From: CAZUZS01 sp964624795
Lineage (GTDB): Bacteria; Calditrichota; Calditrichia; RBG-13-44-9
Assembly (NCBI GenBank): GCA_964624795.1
Contig: CAZUZS010000104.1
Coordinates: forward strand, 1-12,422
Length of the DNA: 12,422 nt
Reading direction: 5' to 3'
In this document: positions 6,630-12,422 of the stretch, one piece after another
How positions within the stretch are numbered: the first letter of the stretch is position 1
Layout: the number at the start of each line of letters is the position of its first letter
Translations under genes and position numbers: made by a program
Notes under the pieces: model-generated
What the model was told of the DNA's origin: nothing
What the model saw: the letters and a program-made list of their open reading frames with translations, nothing else
The model's database searches: none

Positions 6630-8554
6630 AAATCGCCTTGGTGGGACAACCCAATGCCGGCAAAAGTACCCTGTTTAATTCGGTGGCCGGTTACAAATCT
6701 GCGACCTCAAATCTGCCCGGAACCACGGTTAAATACACCCAAAGCAGGGTGCGTTTGAATGGCGATGTTCACGAATTGGTCGACTTTCCCGGCACTTACT
6801 CGCTTTCGGCAACCAACGATGCTGAAGCTGAAGTGCGCAAATACCTGATGACCGGCAAGTTCGATTTAATCATTAACGTGCTGGATGCCTCGCAGTTGGG
6901 GCGCAGCCTTCCGCTGACGCTGGAGCTGCTGGAGCTGGGTATTCCAATGATTATCGCGCTAAACATGATCGATGAAGCGCACCGCAAAGGGCTGGAGATC
7001 AATGTTGAAGCGTTAACAAAAATCCTGGGTGTGCCGCTTCAGATTACCATTGCCAGTAAAAACAGTGGGGTGCGGGAGCTATTTTTCGTTGCAAAAAAGG
7101 CAATCAAAGAAGGTCAGCCCTCAACCGCCGGAAAGATATTATGCCAGAGAGATGTGGAAGAAGTGATCGGTGAAATGGAGAAAGTGATTCACCAGGAAGT
7201 GCATTCCCCAATGCCTTACCCCTCGCGTTTTCTGGCAATGAAGCTATTAGAGGATGACGATTATTTTCTGCAAAATGTCACCGGGCAGAATGGAAGACAC
7301 CTTATCGCCCGGGTGCAGGAATTGCAGCAACAACTGGTCGATCTCCGCGGAAAGCCGCAGGACAGCGTGCTGGTGCTGGAGCGACATGCCATCGCCATGG
7401 AAATCTACGACCGGGTTGTGAGGGTTGGACAACCGCAGCGAGACTGGCGAGAGAAGATCGATGATGTCATCATGCACAAGTATGCCGGCTATGCCATCCT
7501 GCTAGCTGTCCTCATGGGATTCTTTTACGTTGTATTTGAATTTGGCGCAGTCATTGAAGGGTTTCTGCTTTCCGGGTTCGACAGAATAAACCTGCTGCTT
7601 CCAACTTTTCTTCCGGCAGGCGGATTTTTATTTCACCTGGTAAAAGCCTTCTTTTGGGGAATCAGCGGCGGCGTGGCGATTGTACTTCCATATTTAGTGC
7701 CGTTTTTGATCGGGCTGACCTTATTGGAAGACATGGGATACCTGCCCCGGGTGGCCTTCATGATGGATGCACTCATGCACCGCATTGGGCTGCATGGAAC
7801 GGCCATCATTCCGGCGGTGCTGGGATACGGCTGCAATGTTCCGGCGGTGATGGCGACCCGAATTTTGCCTTCGCGGCGCGATAAAATTATCGCAGCGGTG
7901 ATTTCCAGCATGGTGCCGTGTTCCGCCCGATCGGTGGTTATTTTCGGGCTGGTGGCATTCTACCTGGGGCCGATCTGGGCGTTTATGATTTACATCTTCA
8001 ACATGATTGTGATCGCGTTTTCCGGAAAGATCCTGTCCCGTTTAATGCCGGAAGTTTCGCCCGGTATGGTGCTGGAAATTCCGCCCTACCGTCTGCCATC
8101 GTTCTCTGTGTTGAGAAAGAAGACATGGTTCCGGATCAAAGAGTTTATCGTGGTTGCCTGGCCAATTCTCATCGCCGGCAGCCTGGTGCTGGGAATGCTG
8201 GAATATTTTCACCTGGACCAGGCAATCAACATCGGGCTCTCACCACTCACCGCGTTGCTGGGACTTCCCCTGGTAGTTGGCTCTACCCTGATCTTCGGTG
8301 TGCTGCGGAAAGAGCTCTCGCTTATCATGCTGACCCAGGCCATCGGTACCACCAATGTTTTGGCAATAATGTCCACTACCCAGATTCTTACATTTACGGT
8401 TTTCATTACATTCTATATACCATGCGTGGCCACCATGGCGGTGTTGTCCCGCGAGCTGGATCGCAAGTGGATGCTGGCGACCGTCGGTATCACGCTGGCC
8501 CTTGCCATCGCCATTTCATGGATGGTGAAAATCTTTGGCGGAATTGTTGGGTGA
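6626..8554 (+). CDS. feoB: Ferrous iron transport protein B (FeoB)
   Basis: FeoB moves Fe(II) across the cytoplasmic membrane and has an N-terminal G-protein domain. The G motifs are clear: G1 GQPNAGKST (7-15), G2 Thr (33-34, in GTTVKY), G3 DFPG (53-56), G4 NMID (113-116) and G5 ASK (143-145). A helical linker (about 170-275) leads to the membrane part, which begins near residue 287. It contains the two gate repeats: one around VLGYGCNVPAVMATRILP (398-415, Cys403) with PCSAR (431-435), and one with FGVLRKELSLIMLTQ (557-571) and FYIPC (596-600). At 642 residues it is shorter than E. coli FeoB (773), but within the range of the family. It is coupled to feoA; no feoC follows. The protein is complete and ends at TGA 8552-8554. 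Confidence 0.96.
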   Translation: MKIALVGQPNAGKSTLFNSVAGYKSATSNLPGTTVKYTQSRVRLNGDVHELVDFPGTYSLSATNDAEAEVRKYLMTGKFDLIINVLDASQLGRSLPLTLELLELGIPMIIALNMIDEAHRKGLEINVEALTKILGVPLQITIASKNSGVRELFFVAKKAIKEGQPSTAGKILCQRDVEEVIGEMEKVIHQEVHSPMPYPSRFLAMKLLEDDDYFLQNVTGQNGRHLIARVQELQQQLVDLRGKPQDSVLVLERHAIAMEIYDRVVRVGQPQRDWREKIDDVIMHKYAGYAILLAVLMGFFYVVFEFGAVIEGFLLSGFDRINLLLPTFLPAGGFLFHLVKAFFWGISGGVAIVLPYLVPFLIGLTLLEDMGYLPRVAFMMDALMHRIGLHGTAIIPAVLGYGCNVPAVMATRILPSRRDKIIAAVISSMVPCSARSVVIFGLVAFYLGPIWAFMIYIFNMIVIAFSGKILSRLMPEVSPGMVLEIPPYRLPSFSVLRKKTWFRIKEFIVVAWPILIAGSLVLGMLEYFHLDQAINIGLSPLTALLGLPLVVGSTLIFGVLRKELSLIMLTQAIGTTNVLAIMSTTQILTFTVFITFYIPCVATMAVLSRELDRKWMLATVGITLALAIAISWMVKIFGGIVG

Positions 8555-8770
8555 GGTTTTTTACCGGCAATCTATTTTTTAAATGCTTTTGGTTCCCACT
8601 ACATTTCTAAATGAAATTAAACTTCATCGGAGGTGCAATTAGGTTTAGTTGGTTAACTGAGGCTTCTTCACAGGAAACGATCGGATAAAATTTCTGCCGG
8701 TTTTTAAATTATTGTATTCCTACCAAAAGCTGATTACTATATTTAGAAAAAGAAACAGAGGTGAGGTGAA

Positions 8771-9004
8771 ATGACTGATGTTGCAAAAAAACTGGCTGAA
8801 GAAGCGCTTCTTCTTCCCCGGGAGGATAGAGCCGAGCTTGTCGATAGACTTCTGCAGAGCCTCAACATTCCAACTCAAACGGAAATTGATCAGCGGTGGA
8901 AAAAGGAAGTAGAGAAGCGGGTAGAAGAATATGAATCGGGGAAGGTTGAGGGAATAGAGGGTGAACAGGTTTTTAGTGAGATAAGGAATCGTCTTAAGAA
9001 ATGA
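8771..9004 (+). CDS. Antitoxin, addiction module component (Unstab_antitox/TIGR02574 type)
   Basis: This 77-residue protein has the pattern of short antitoxins of the 'putative addiction module component' family: a LPREDRAELVDRLLQSL segment (residues 15-31), then a helical basic-acidic stretch with W43 and KRVEEYESGKVEG, and a closing region (EQVFSEIRNRLKK). Such proteins bind and neutralise a RelE/ParE-type toxin encoded next to them, and usually repress their own promoter with it. Start: ATG 8771 follows a doubled ribosome binding site, GAGGTGAGGTG (8758-8768). A weak -10-like TATATT lies at 8738-8743, but I see no firm -35. The stop overlaps the toxin start by four bases, so toxin synthesis depends on translation of the antitoxin. 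Confidence 0.85.
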   Translation: MTDVAKKLAEEALLLPREDRAELVDRLLQSLNIPTQTEIDQRWKKEVEKRVEEYESGKVEGIEGEQVFSEIRNRLKK

Positions 9005-9291
9005 AATATGTTTTTCATCCCCAGGCCCGGATTGAACTTAATAATATAATCGATTATTACGAAGCGCTTCAGGCAAGACTCGGTTTGGAGTTTTTAGAAG
9101 AAGTCTATTCGACAGTGTGCCGTATCATAGAATTCCCAAAAGCATGGCCTTCGTTTTCCAAAAGTACAAGAAAATGCTTACTCAACAGATTCCCATTTGC
9201 TATTATCTACCGAATTCGGAAAGATGAGATTTTGATTGTGGCCATAGCCCATTTTGCACGAAAACCGGGGTATTGGAAAAATCGAGTTTAA
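9001..9291 (+). CDS. RelE/ParE family toxin
   Basis: This 96-residue protein belongs to the RelE/ParE superfamily. It opens with the usual strand and helix (KYVFHPQARIELNNIIDYYE), followed by the helix LGLEFLEEVYSTVCRIIEFP, then the family-typical region PKAWPSF...RKCLLNRFPFAIIYRIRKDEILIVAIAHFARKPGYW. The R...FPF.I.Y and I.AIAH..R.P.YW pattern is characteristic of the ParE-like branch paired with Unstab_antitox antitoxins. Members either inhibit gyrase (ParE) or cleave ribosome-bound mRNA (RelE); the sequence alone does not settle which. It begins inside the antitoxin stop (ATGA, 9001-9004). The pair is intact, with no frameshift, and lies between feoB and alaX, without obvious links to either neighbour. 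Confidence 0.88.
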   Translation: MKYVFHPQARIELNNIIDYYEALQARLGLEFLEEVYSTVCRIIEFPKAWPSFSKSTRKCLLNRFPFAIIYRIRKDEILIVAIAHFARKPGYWKNRV

Positions 9292-9412
9292 TTGAAATTT
9301 GAGACATTAATGTCATAAAAGGAAATATTCAAGATAAATTCACCCAACCTGAGCATTCCAAACCACACCCATTTCCACTTTTTCGATTTCAATAAATATA
9401 TCTTAACATGGT

Positions 9413-9438
9413 AAAATCAAGTTTATATGTTTGATTTT
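9413..9438. repeat. AT-rich inverted repeat upstream of alaX
   Basis: AAAATCAA (9413-9420) and TTGATTTT (9431-9438) are perfect 8-base arms around a 10-base loop, about 45 bases before the alaX start. A T-rich tail follows directly, so a weak terminator for the toxin transcript is possible, but the stem has almost no G or C. An operator for alaX is the other reading. Confidence 0.3.
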
Positions 9439-9483
9439 TGCCTTCTAATCCCTTAAATTAAGAATAAATCAGGGAAGTGATGA

Positions 9484-10689
9484 ATGACGGACAGGACTTA
9501 TTATGAAGATGCCTACCTATTTGAATTCCGGGGGAATGTTGTCTCTACAGTTCAGGAAAATGGCAAGTTTGGCGTAATTCTGGATTCCACCTGCTTTTAC
9601 CCGGAGGGAGGCGGACAGCCTGCGGATCATGGCTGGCTGAATGGCACGGAAGTTTATGATGTCCGGAATTCGGGTGCGAATGATGTGGTGCATTTTGTAA
9701 AACAGCCGCTTCGCGAAGGCCCGGTCGCGGGAAAAATCGACGCCCGGCGACGGCTGGATTACATGCGGCAGCATACCGGCCAGCACATTATCTCCCAGAG
9801 TTTTTTACAGATTGGCAAGTATCCGACCATTTCTGTTCACTTTGGTGAGGACTACACCACCGTTGAATTTGATGCGGAAGAAATCCCGGAAAATGATTTA
9901 ACAAAGGGAGAAACTCTGGCAAACCAAATCATAAACCGAAACCTGGCAGTGAATACGTTCTGGATCGATCCGGAGGATGTAGGCAAATACAATATTCGCC
10001 GGCCCCCGCCGGATGTGGACAGGATTCGGTTAGTGGAAATCGATGGATTTGACGTTTCTGCCTGTGGGGGAACACATGTTTCTCGCACCGGTGAAATCGG
10101 TTTAATCAAGATTACCGGTAAAGAAAAATTGCGCGGCCACACCCGCCTGTATGCCAAAATTGGTGACCGGGCGATCGCGGATTACGATCGCAAAAACCGG
10201 CTTGTTCAACATTTGATGCAAACGTTGACCTGCGGAGAGGATGACATTGCGCCACGGATCGACGATCTGCAGCAGCAGTTAAGATTCGCGCAGCGGGAAG
10301 TTGGCAAATTGCAGGCGGATAAAATGTCTGCGCAGGCGCGTGATGCAATTGCTGCAGCCGGGAAAGTTGCCGGCATTACTTATGTTGAGCAGGTGTTCGA
10401 GAATGCTGACAGCAAGATGATGAAAGTTTTCGTTGACGAGGTAATTTCCCGGACAGATCATTTAGCGGCAACTGTAAGCCGCAATGGAAACGATATTCGT
10501 TGGATTGTTGCGCACTCGGCGGGAGATAAACTTAATCTGCGCACGATGGTCCTGCCGCTGCTTCACTTAATGGAAGGAAAGGGCGGTGGCTCATTTGACA
10601 TGGTGCAGGGCGGCGGAAAAGAGGCAGGTGGAATTTCTGAGTTTCTGAAACAGTTACGGCATAAAATAGCACAGGAGTTGAATTCATGA
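9484..10689 (+). CDS. alaX: Alanyl-tRNA editing protein (AlaX, long form with DHHA1 domain)
   Basis: A free-standing relative of the editing half of alanyl-tRNA synthetase, which hydrolyses Ser- or Gly-tRNA-Ala in trans and so protects translation fidelity. It lacks the synthetase catalytic core. Visible in order: the N-terminal barrel with FYPEGGGQPAD (38-48); the zinc site HTGQH (97-101) and CGGTH (194-198); a charged, probably coiled segment (about 255-325); and a C-terminal DHHA1-type domain with the glycine-rich GKGGGSFDMVQGGGK near residues 361-375. At 401 residues this matches the long AlaX form. ATG 9484 follows AGGGAAGTGA (9471-9480), a good ribosome binding site. The gene overlaps the next one by four bases (ATGA, 10686-10689), so the two are coupled. 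No alaS is in the window. Confidence 0.92.
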   Translation: MTDRTYYEDAYLFEFRGNVVSTVQENGKFGVILDSTCFYPEGGGQPADHGWLNGTEVYDVRNSGANDVVHFVKQPLREGPVAGKIDARRRLDYMRQHTGQHIISQSFLQIGKYPTISVHFGEDYTTVEFDAEEIPENDLTKGETLANQIINRNLAVNTFWIDPEDVGKYNIRRPPPDVDRIRLVEIDGFDVSACGGTHVSRTGEIGLIKITGKEKLRGHTRLYAKIGDRAIADYDRKNRLVQHLMQTLTCGEDDIAPRIDDLQQQLRFAQREVGKLQADKMSAQARDAIAAAGKVAGITYVEQVFENADSKMMKVFVDEVISRTDHLAATVSRNGNDIRWIVAHSAGDKLNLRTMVLPLLHLMEGKGGGSFDMVQGGGKEAGGISEFLKQLRHKIAQELNS

Positions 10690-11243
10690 GTGACATTAAG
10701 GGATTGGTGATTCAATCGCGTTTGGACTATCTTGAAAGCATGGCGGAAAATAATGCCTACCAGCAGATGATGAAAAAACTGCCGGATCCGGTGAGACAGG
10801 CGGTAGGAGAGCAGGTTTTTCCTTCCAATTTGTATCCGTTTCATTTGTTACAGAATATGGACAATGCGCTGGGAGCGTCCGTTAGCCAGCCGCTGGAAAA
10901 TATATTTCGGGAAATTGGGGCCCGCCATGCGGAAGGGATCATTGATCGATATTTTTACAATTATGAGGAAGCACGAAATCCTCAAAAGTTTTTGGAACAG
11001 TTTGGCAGATTGTATTCCTATCTCTGGGATTTTGGAACCTATTCCTATCAAAAAACCGGGGATCGAAATGCGCAGGTAACATTTGGCTATGATGAAGATA
11101 TTCATAAGTCTTATTGCTGGTTTATGCAGGAATTTTTAAAGAAGGGAGTCGGGATTTGCGGGGGAAACGCCGTCAAGCTGAATGAGAAGGAATGTGAAGC
11201 GGAAGACGGTGAATCCTGTCTTTACGAGCTTCAGTGGTCTTGA
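10686..11243 (+). CDS. Hypothetical protein with V4R/DUF2378-like C-terminal end
   Basis: This 185-residue soluble protein belongs to no family I can name with certainty. It is helical at the start (IQSRLDYLESMAENNAYQQMM) and in the middle (DRYFYNYEEARNPQKFLEQF). Its C-terminal end, FLKKGVGICGGNAVKLNEKECEAEDGESCLYELQW, resembles the closing strands of V4R (4-vinyl reductase) domains and of the DUF2378/TIGR02265 family, which belong to a fold used for small-molecule or heme/NO sensing. Three cysteines (C158, C170, C178) sit where V4R proteins often carry ligand-related cysteines. No DNA-binding or transmitter domain is present. AGGAG (10673-10677) lies eight bases before the ATG, and the start overlaps the alaX stop, so it is co-expressed with the tRNA-editing enzyme. 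The link between the two is unknown. Confidence 0.6.
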   Translation: MSDIKGLVIQSRLDYLESMAENNAYQQMMKKLPDPVRQAVGEQVFPSNLYPFHLLQNMDNALGASVSQPLENIFREIGARHAEGIIDRYFYNYEEARNPQKFLEQFGRLYSYLWDFGTYSYQKTGDRNAQVTFGYDEDIHKSYCWFMQEFLKKGVGICGGNAVKLNEKECEAEDGESCLYELQWS

Positions 11244-11460
11244 ATATATGTGAATTGATTAGATTGCAATAAAATCGCCGGATCGCGAGCAAAGAAGCTT
11301 GAATGATCCCGGAAATGGTGAGTGTTGATTGGCTAAAAGCGACTCCGGGTTGCAGCGATTGGGAGCGAGAATTTCTATAGTTTTTTAACCATTTGCCGAT
11401 TATATCAAACCTTCATGCGTCACACCCGGCGAAGCAGGGTCAGAACAGGCTTCTTGAAAA

Positions 11461-11592
11461 ATGAAGAGCATTCACAACCGTCAGAAAAAGATCGTTATTC
11501 CCAGGCGAGCCAAATGGGAGCGGATTCAGGATAAACGAGCAGCAAAAGCGACAATCCGGAACGGAAGGGAAAAAGCACGAAAGGCTTTTTGA
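11461..11592 (+). CDS. Possible 43-aa highly basic peptide
   Basis: ATG 11461 to TGA 11590-11592 gives 43 residues, about 17 of them Lys, Arg or His (for example NRQKKIVIPRRAKWERIQDKR is only part of it), with one Trp and almost no acidic residues. An in-frame TGA lies just two codons upstream, so no longer form exists. There is no strong ribosome binding site. A peptide this basic would suit nucleic acid or ribosome binding, but the length is too short for a secure call and no family is recognised. Confidence 0.3.
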   Translation: MKSIHNRQKKIVIPRRAKWERIQDKRAAKATIRNGREKARKAF

Positions 11593-11646
11593 TGTTGGTA
11601 GCTATACGGCGCAAGGTTACCGGCTTTGCTATTTGAAGAAATAATT

Positions 11647-11651
11647 AGGGG
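11647..11651 (+). promoter_or_regulatory. Ribosome binding site that fixes the SatD gene start
   Basis: AGGGG lies seven bases before ATG 11659. The longer reading from TTG 11626 has no such site and would add 11 residues (LFEEIIRGIF...) that do not fit the family, whose members begin a few residues before the LIGD motif. Confidence 0.5.
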
Positions 11652-11658
11652 CATATTT

Positions 11659-12321
11659 ATGGATGAGAGTGAAATATATACGGTTTTAATTGGCGATGTT
11701 AGTGGTTCAAAGCGTCTGAGTGGCATGGATCGCTACCAAACGCAGCTTTTTATGAAATCCGCTGTGGTCCAGATTAACGAACAGTTCAATCCGTATGTCG
11801 AAGCACCCATGACCATCACCAAAGGTGACGAGTTCCAGGGATTGATTGATTCTCCCGGGCATGCCTTCGAAATTATTCAATCGCTGCAAAAGATGGTGTT
11901 TCCGATCAACATCCGTTACGGATTAGGGGTGGGCACCATTTACCGCATGGGCGGTGTGCTGCCTATCGAAATGGATGGTCCGGCCTTTCACCGCGCTAAC
12001 CGCGCGCTCACATTTGCCAAGAAGCGAAAAACCGAGATTTGGTTTCTTTCCGAAAATGATGCTACCGATCAGATGCTGAACACCATTTTCTCACTGCTCA
12101 GCGCAATCAAATCGCGATGGAATGAACGTCATTTCAAGTTGTACTGGAGCTACCAGGAGATGGGGACCTACCGTGAGGTGGCGGATATGGAAAATGTCAC
12201 GCCGCAGGCTATTTGTGACATCCTGAAAAACTGCCGGGCAACCGATGTCATTAACGCCGAGCGCAACCTCTCGGAAATTCTGCATCAATTTGCCGGCGAT
12301 TATGTCACTGCCGCGATTTAA
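11659..12321 (+). CDS. SatD family protein
   Basis: This 220-residue protein matches the SatD family (named from the Streptococcus mutans secretion-and-acid-tolerance locus), whose biochemical role is not established. Typical features are YTVLIGDVSGSKRL (7-20), the central ITKGDEFQGLID (53-64), IRYGLGVGTI (85-94) and DGPAFHRANRA (106-116). The C-terminal part (TYREVADMENVTPQAICDILKN, about 170-191) reads as a helix-turn-helix, as other members have. The GD..GS, GDEFQ and IRYG...G segments are arranged as in class III nucleotidyl cyclases and GGDEF proteins, which suggests a cyclase-like fold; whether it is catalytic is unknown. The start is chosen by the AGGGG at 11647-11651. Its stop overlaps the stop of the convergent gene by four bases. 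Confidence 0.85.
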   Translation: MDESEIYTVLIGDVSGSKRLSGMDRYQTQLFMKSAVVQINEQFNPYVEAPMTITKGDEFQGLIDSPGHAFEIIQSLQKMVFPINIRYGLGVGTIYRMGGVLPIEMDGPAFHRANRALTFAKKRKTEIWFLSENDATDQMLNTIFSLLSAIKSRWNERHFKLYWSYQEMGTYREVADMENVTPQAICDILKNCRATDVINAERNLSEILHQFAGDYVTAAI

Positions 12322-12422
12322 ACCGGGGGAATTTCCTGTCCGGGCGGTGTGCCGTAATAGCGGTAAAAAATCCTAATCCCAAAAACCAATCCCAACACAG
12401 CCAATATAAGAAAGAGCGGGGA
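12318..12422 (-). CDS. C-terminal end of a membrane protein (partial)
   Basis: A minus-strand frame enters from the right edge and is open for 34 codons to a TAA at 12320-12318. It encodes one hydrophobic segment (FLILAVLGLVFGI), followed by a basic-aromatic boundary (RIFYRYYG) and a short polar, Pro-rich tail (TPPGQEIPPV). This is the pattern of a last transmembrane helix with a short tail. The rest of the gene lies outside the window, so no family can be assigned. The stop overlaps the SatD stop convergently. Confidence 0.55.
   Translation of the reverse strand, partial: SPLFLILAVLGLVFGIRIFYRYYGTPPGQEIPPV

Larger units (their letters stand above)
11244..11658. other. Intergenic region before the SatD gene, 415 bp
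   Basis: Nothing recognisable except a short basic frame (11461-11592) and a good ribosome binding site for the SatD gene at its end. No tRNA or clear terminator hairpin is seen. A 25-codon frame (11303-11380) that begins IPEMVSVDWLKATPGCSDWERE could be a fragment of a decayed gene, but it cannot be assigned. Confidence 0.5.

Noticed and set aside
7918..8610. 230-codon frame overlapping the end of feoB in another frame
   Set aside because: FeoB motifs continue through the whole region in the main frame, and the alternative product has no recognisable pattern.
8563..8701. ACCGGCA (8563-8569) and TGCCGGT (8695-8701) followed by Ts, as a feoB terminator
   Set aside because: The arms are more than 120 bases apart, so no compact terminator hairpin forms; the pairing is probably chance.
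11303..11380. 25-codon frame beginning IPEMVSVDWLKATPG as a gene remnant
   Set aside because: Too short, without a recognisable family or neighbouring fragments that would complete it.

Overview
The window is bacterial chromosomal DNA of moderate GC content, densely packed with genes and with AT-rich gaps between them. It comes from a draft assembly, because a run of exactly 100 Ns interrupts one gene. No ribosomal or transfer RNA gene, CRISPR array or insertion sequence is visible. The gene set, and a palindromic repeat of the 'CATTTCGAG...AGATTT' kind that I associate with genomes of the Bacteroidota/Calditrichota side of the tree (FCB group), suggest an uncultivated or little-studied FCB-type bacterium. 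This placement is an inference and is not firm.

Layout. (1) Bases 1-3434 carry a polysaccharide-modification group: a polysaccharide deacetylase-family protein on the minus strand (nearly complete, running off the left edge), then a divergently transcribed pair made of a 158-residue protein of unknown function and a D-glucuronyl C5-epimerase. The 440-base divergent spacer holds the palindromic repeat. (2) Bases 3429-5990 (minus) encode a UvrA excinuclease subunit interrupted by the assembly gap; its stop codon overlaps that of the epimerase. (3) A 411-base, gene-poor leader precedes feoA-feoB, the ferrous iron uptake operon. (4) A compact toxin-antitoxin pair (Unstab_antitox-type antitoxin and RelE/ParE-type toxin) follows at 8771-9291. 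(5) An alanyl-tRNA editing protein (AlaX with a DHHA1 domain) is translationally coupled to a 185-residue protein whose C-terminal end looks like a V4R/DUF2378-type sensor fold. (6) A 415-base spacer contains a possible 43-residue, strongly basic peptide, followed by a SatD-family protein. (7) The C-terminal end of a membrane protein enters from the right on the minus strand.

How the genes work together. The deacetylase and the glucuronyl C5-epimerase together recall the two non-sulfating steps of heparan sulfate maturation (N-deacetylation, then GlcA to IdoA), so the cell may modify a glucuronic-acid-containing polysaccharide. FeoA/FeoB form an iron importer. AlaX clears mischarged tRNA-Ala. 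Translational coupling through ATGA overlaps recurs (feoA/feoB, antitoxin/toxin, alaX/185-residue gene), and both convergent gene pairs overlap at their stop codons, consistent with a tightly packed genome. The most unusual points are the deacetylase/epimerase pairing, the AlaX/V4R-like coupling, and a class III cyclase-like motif set in the SatD protein. None of these proves a new system.
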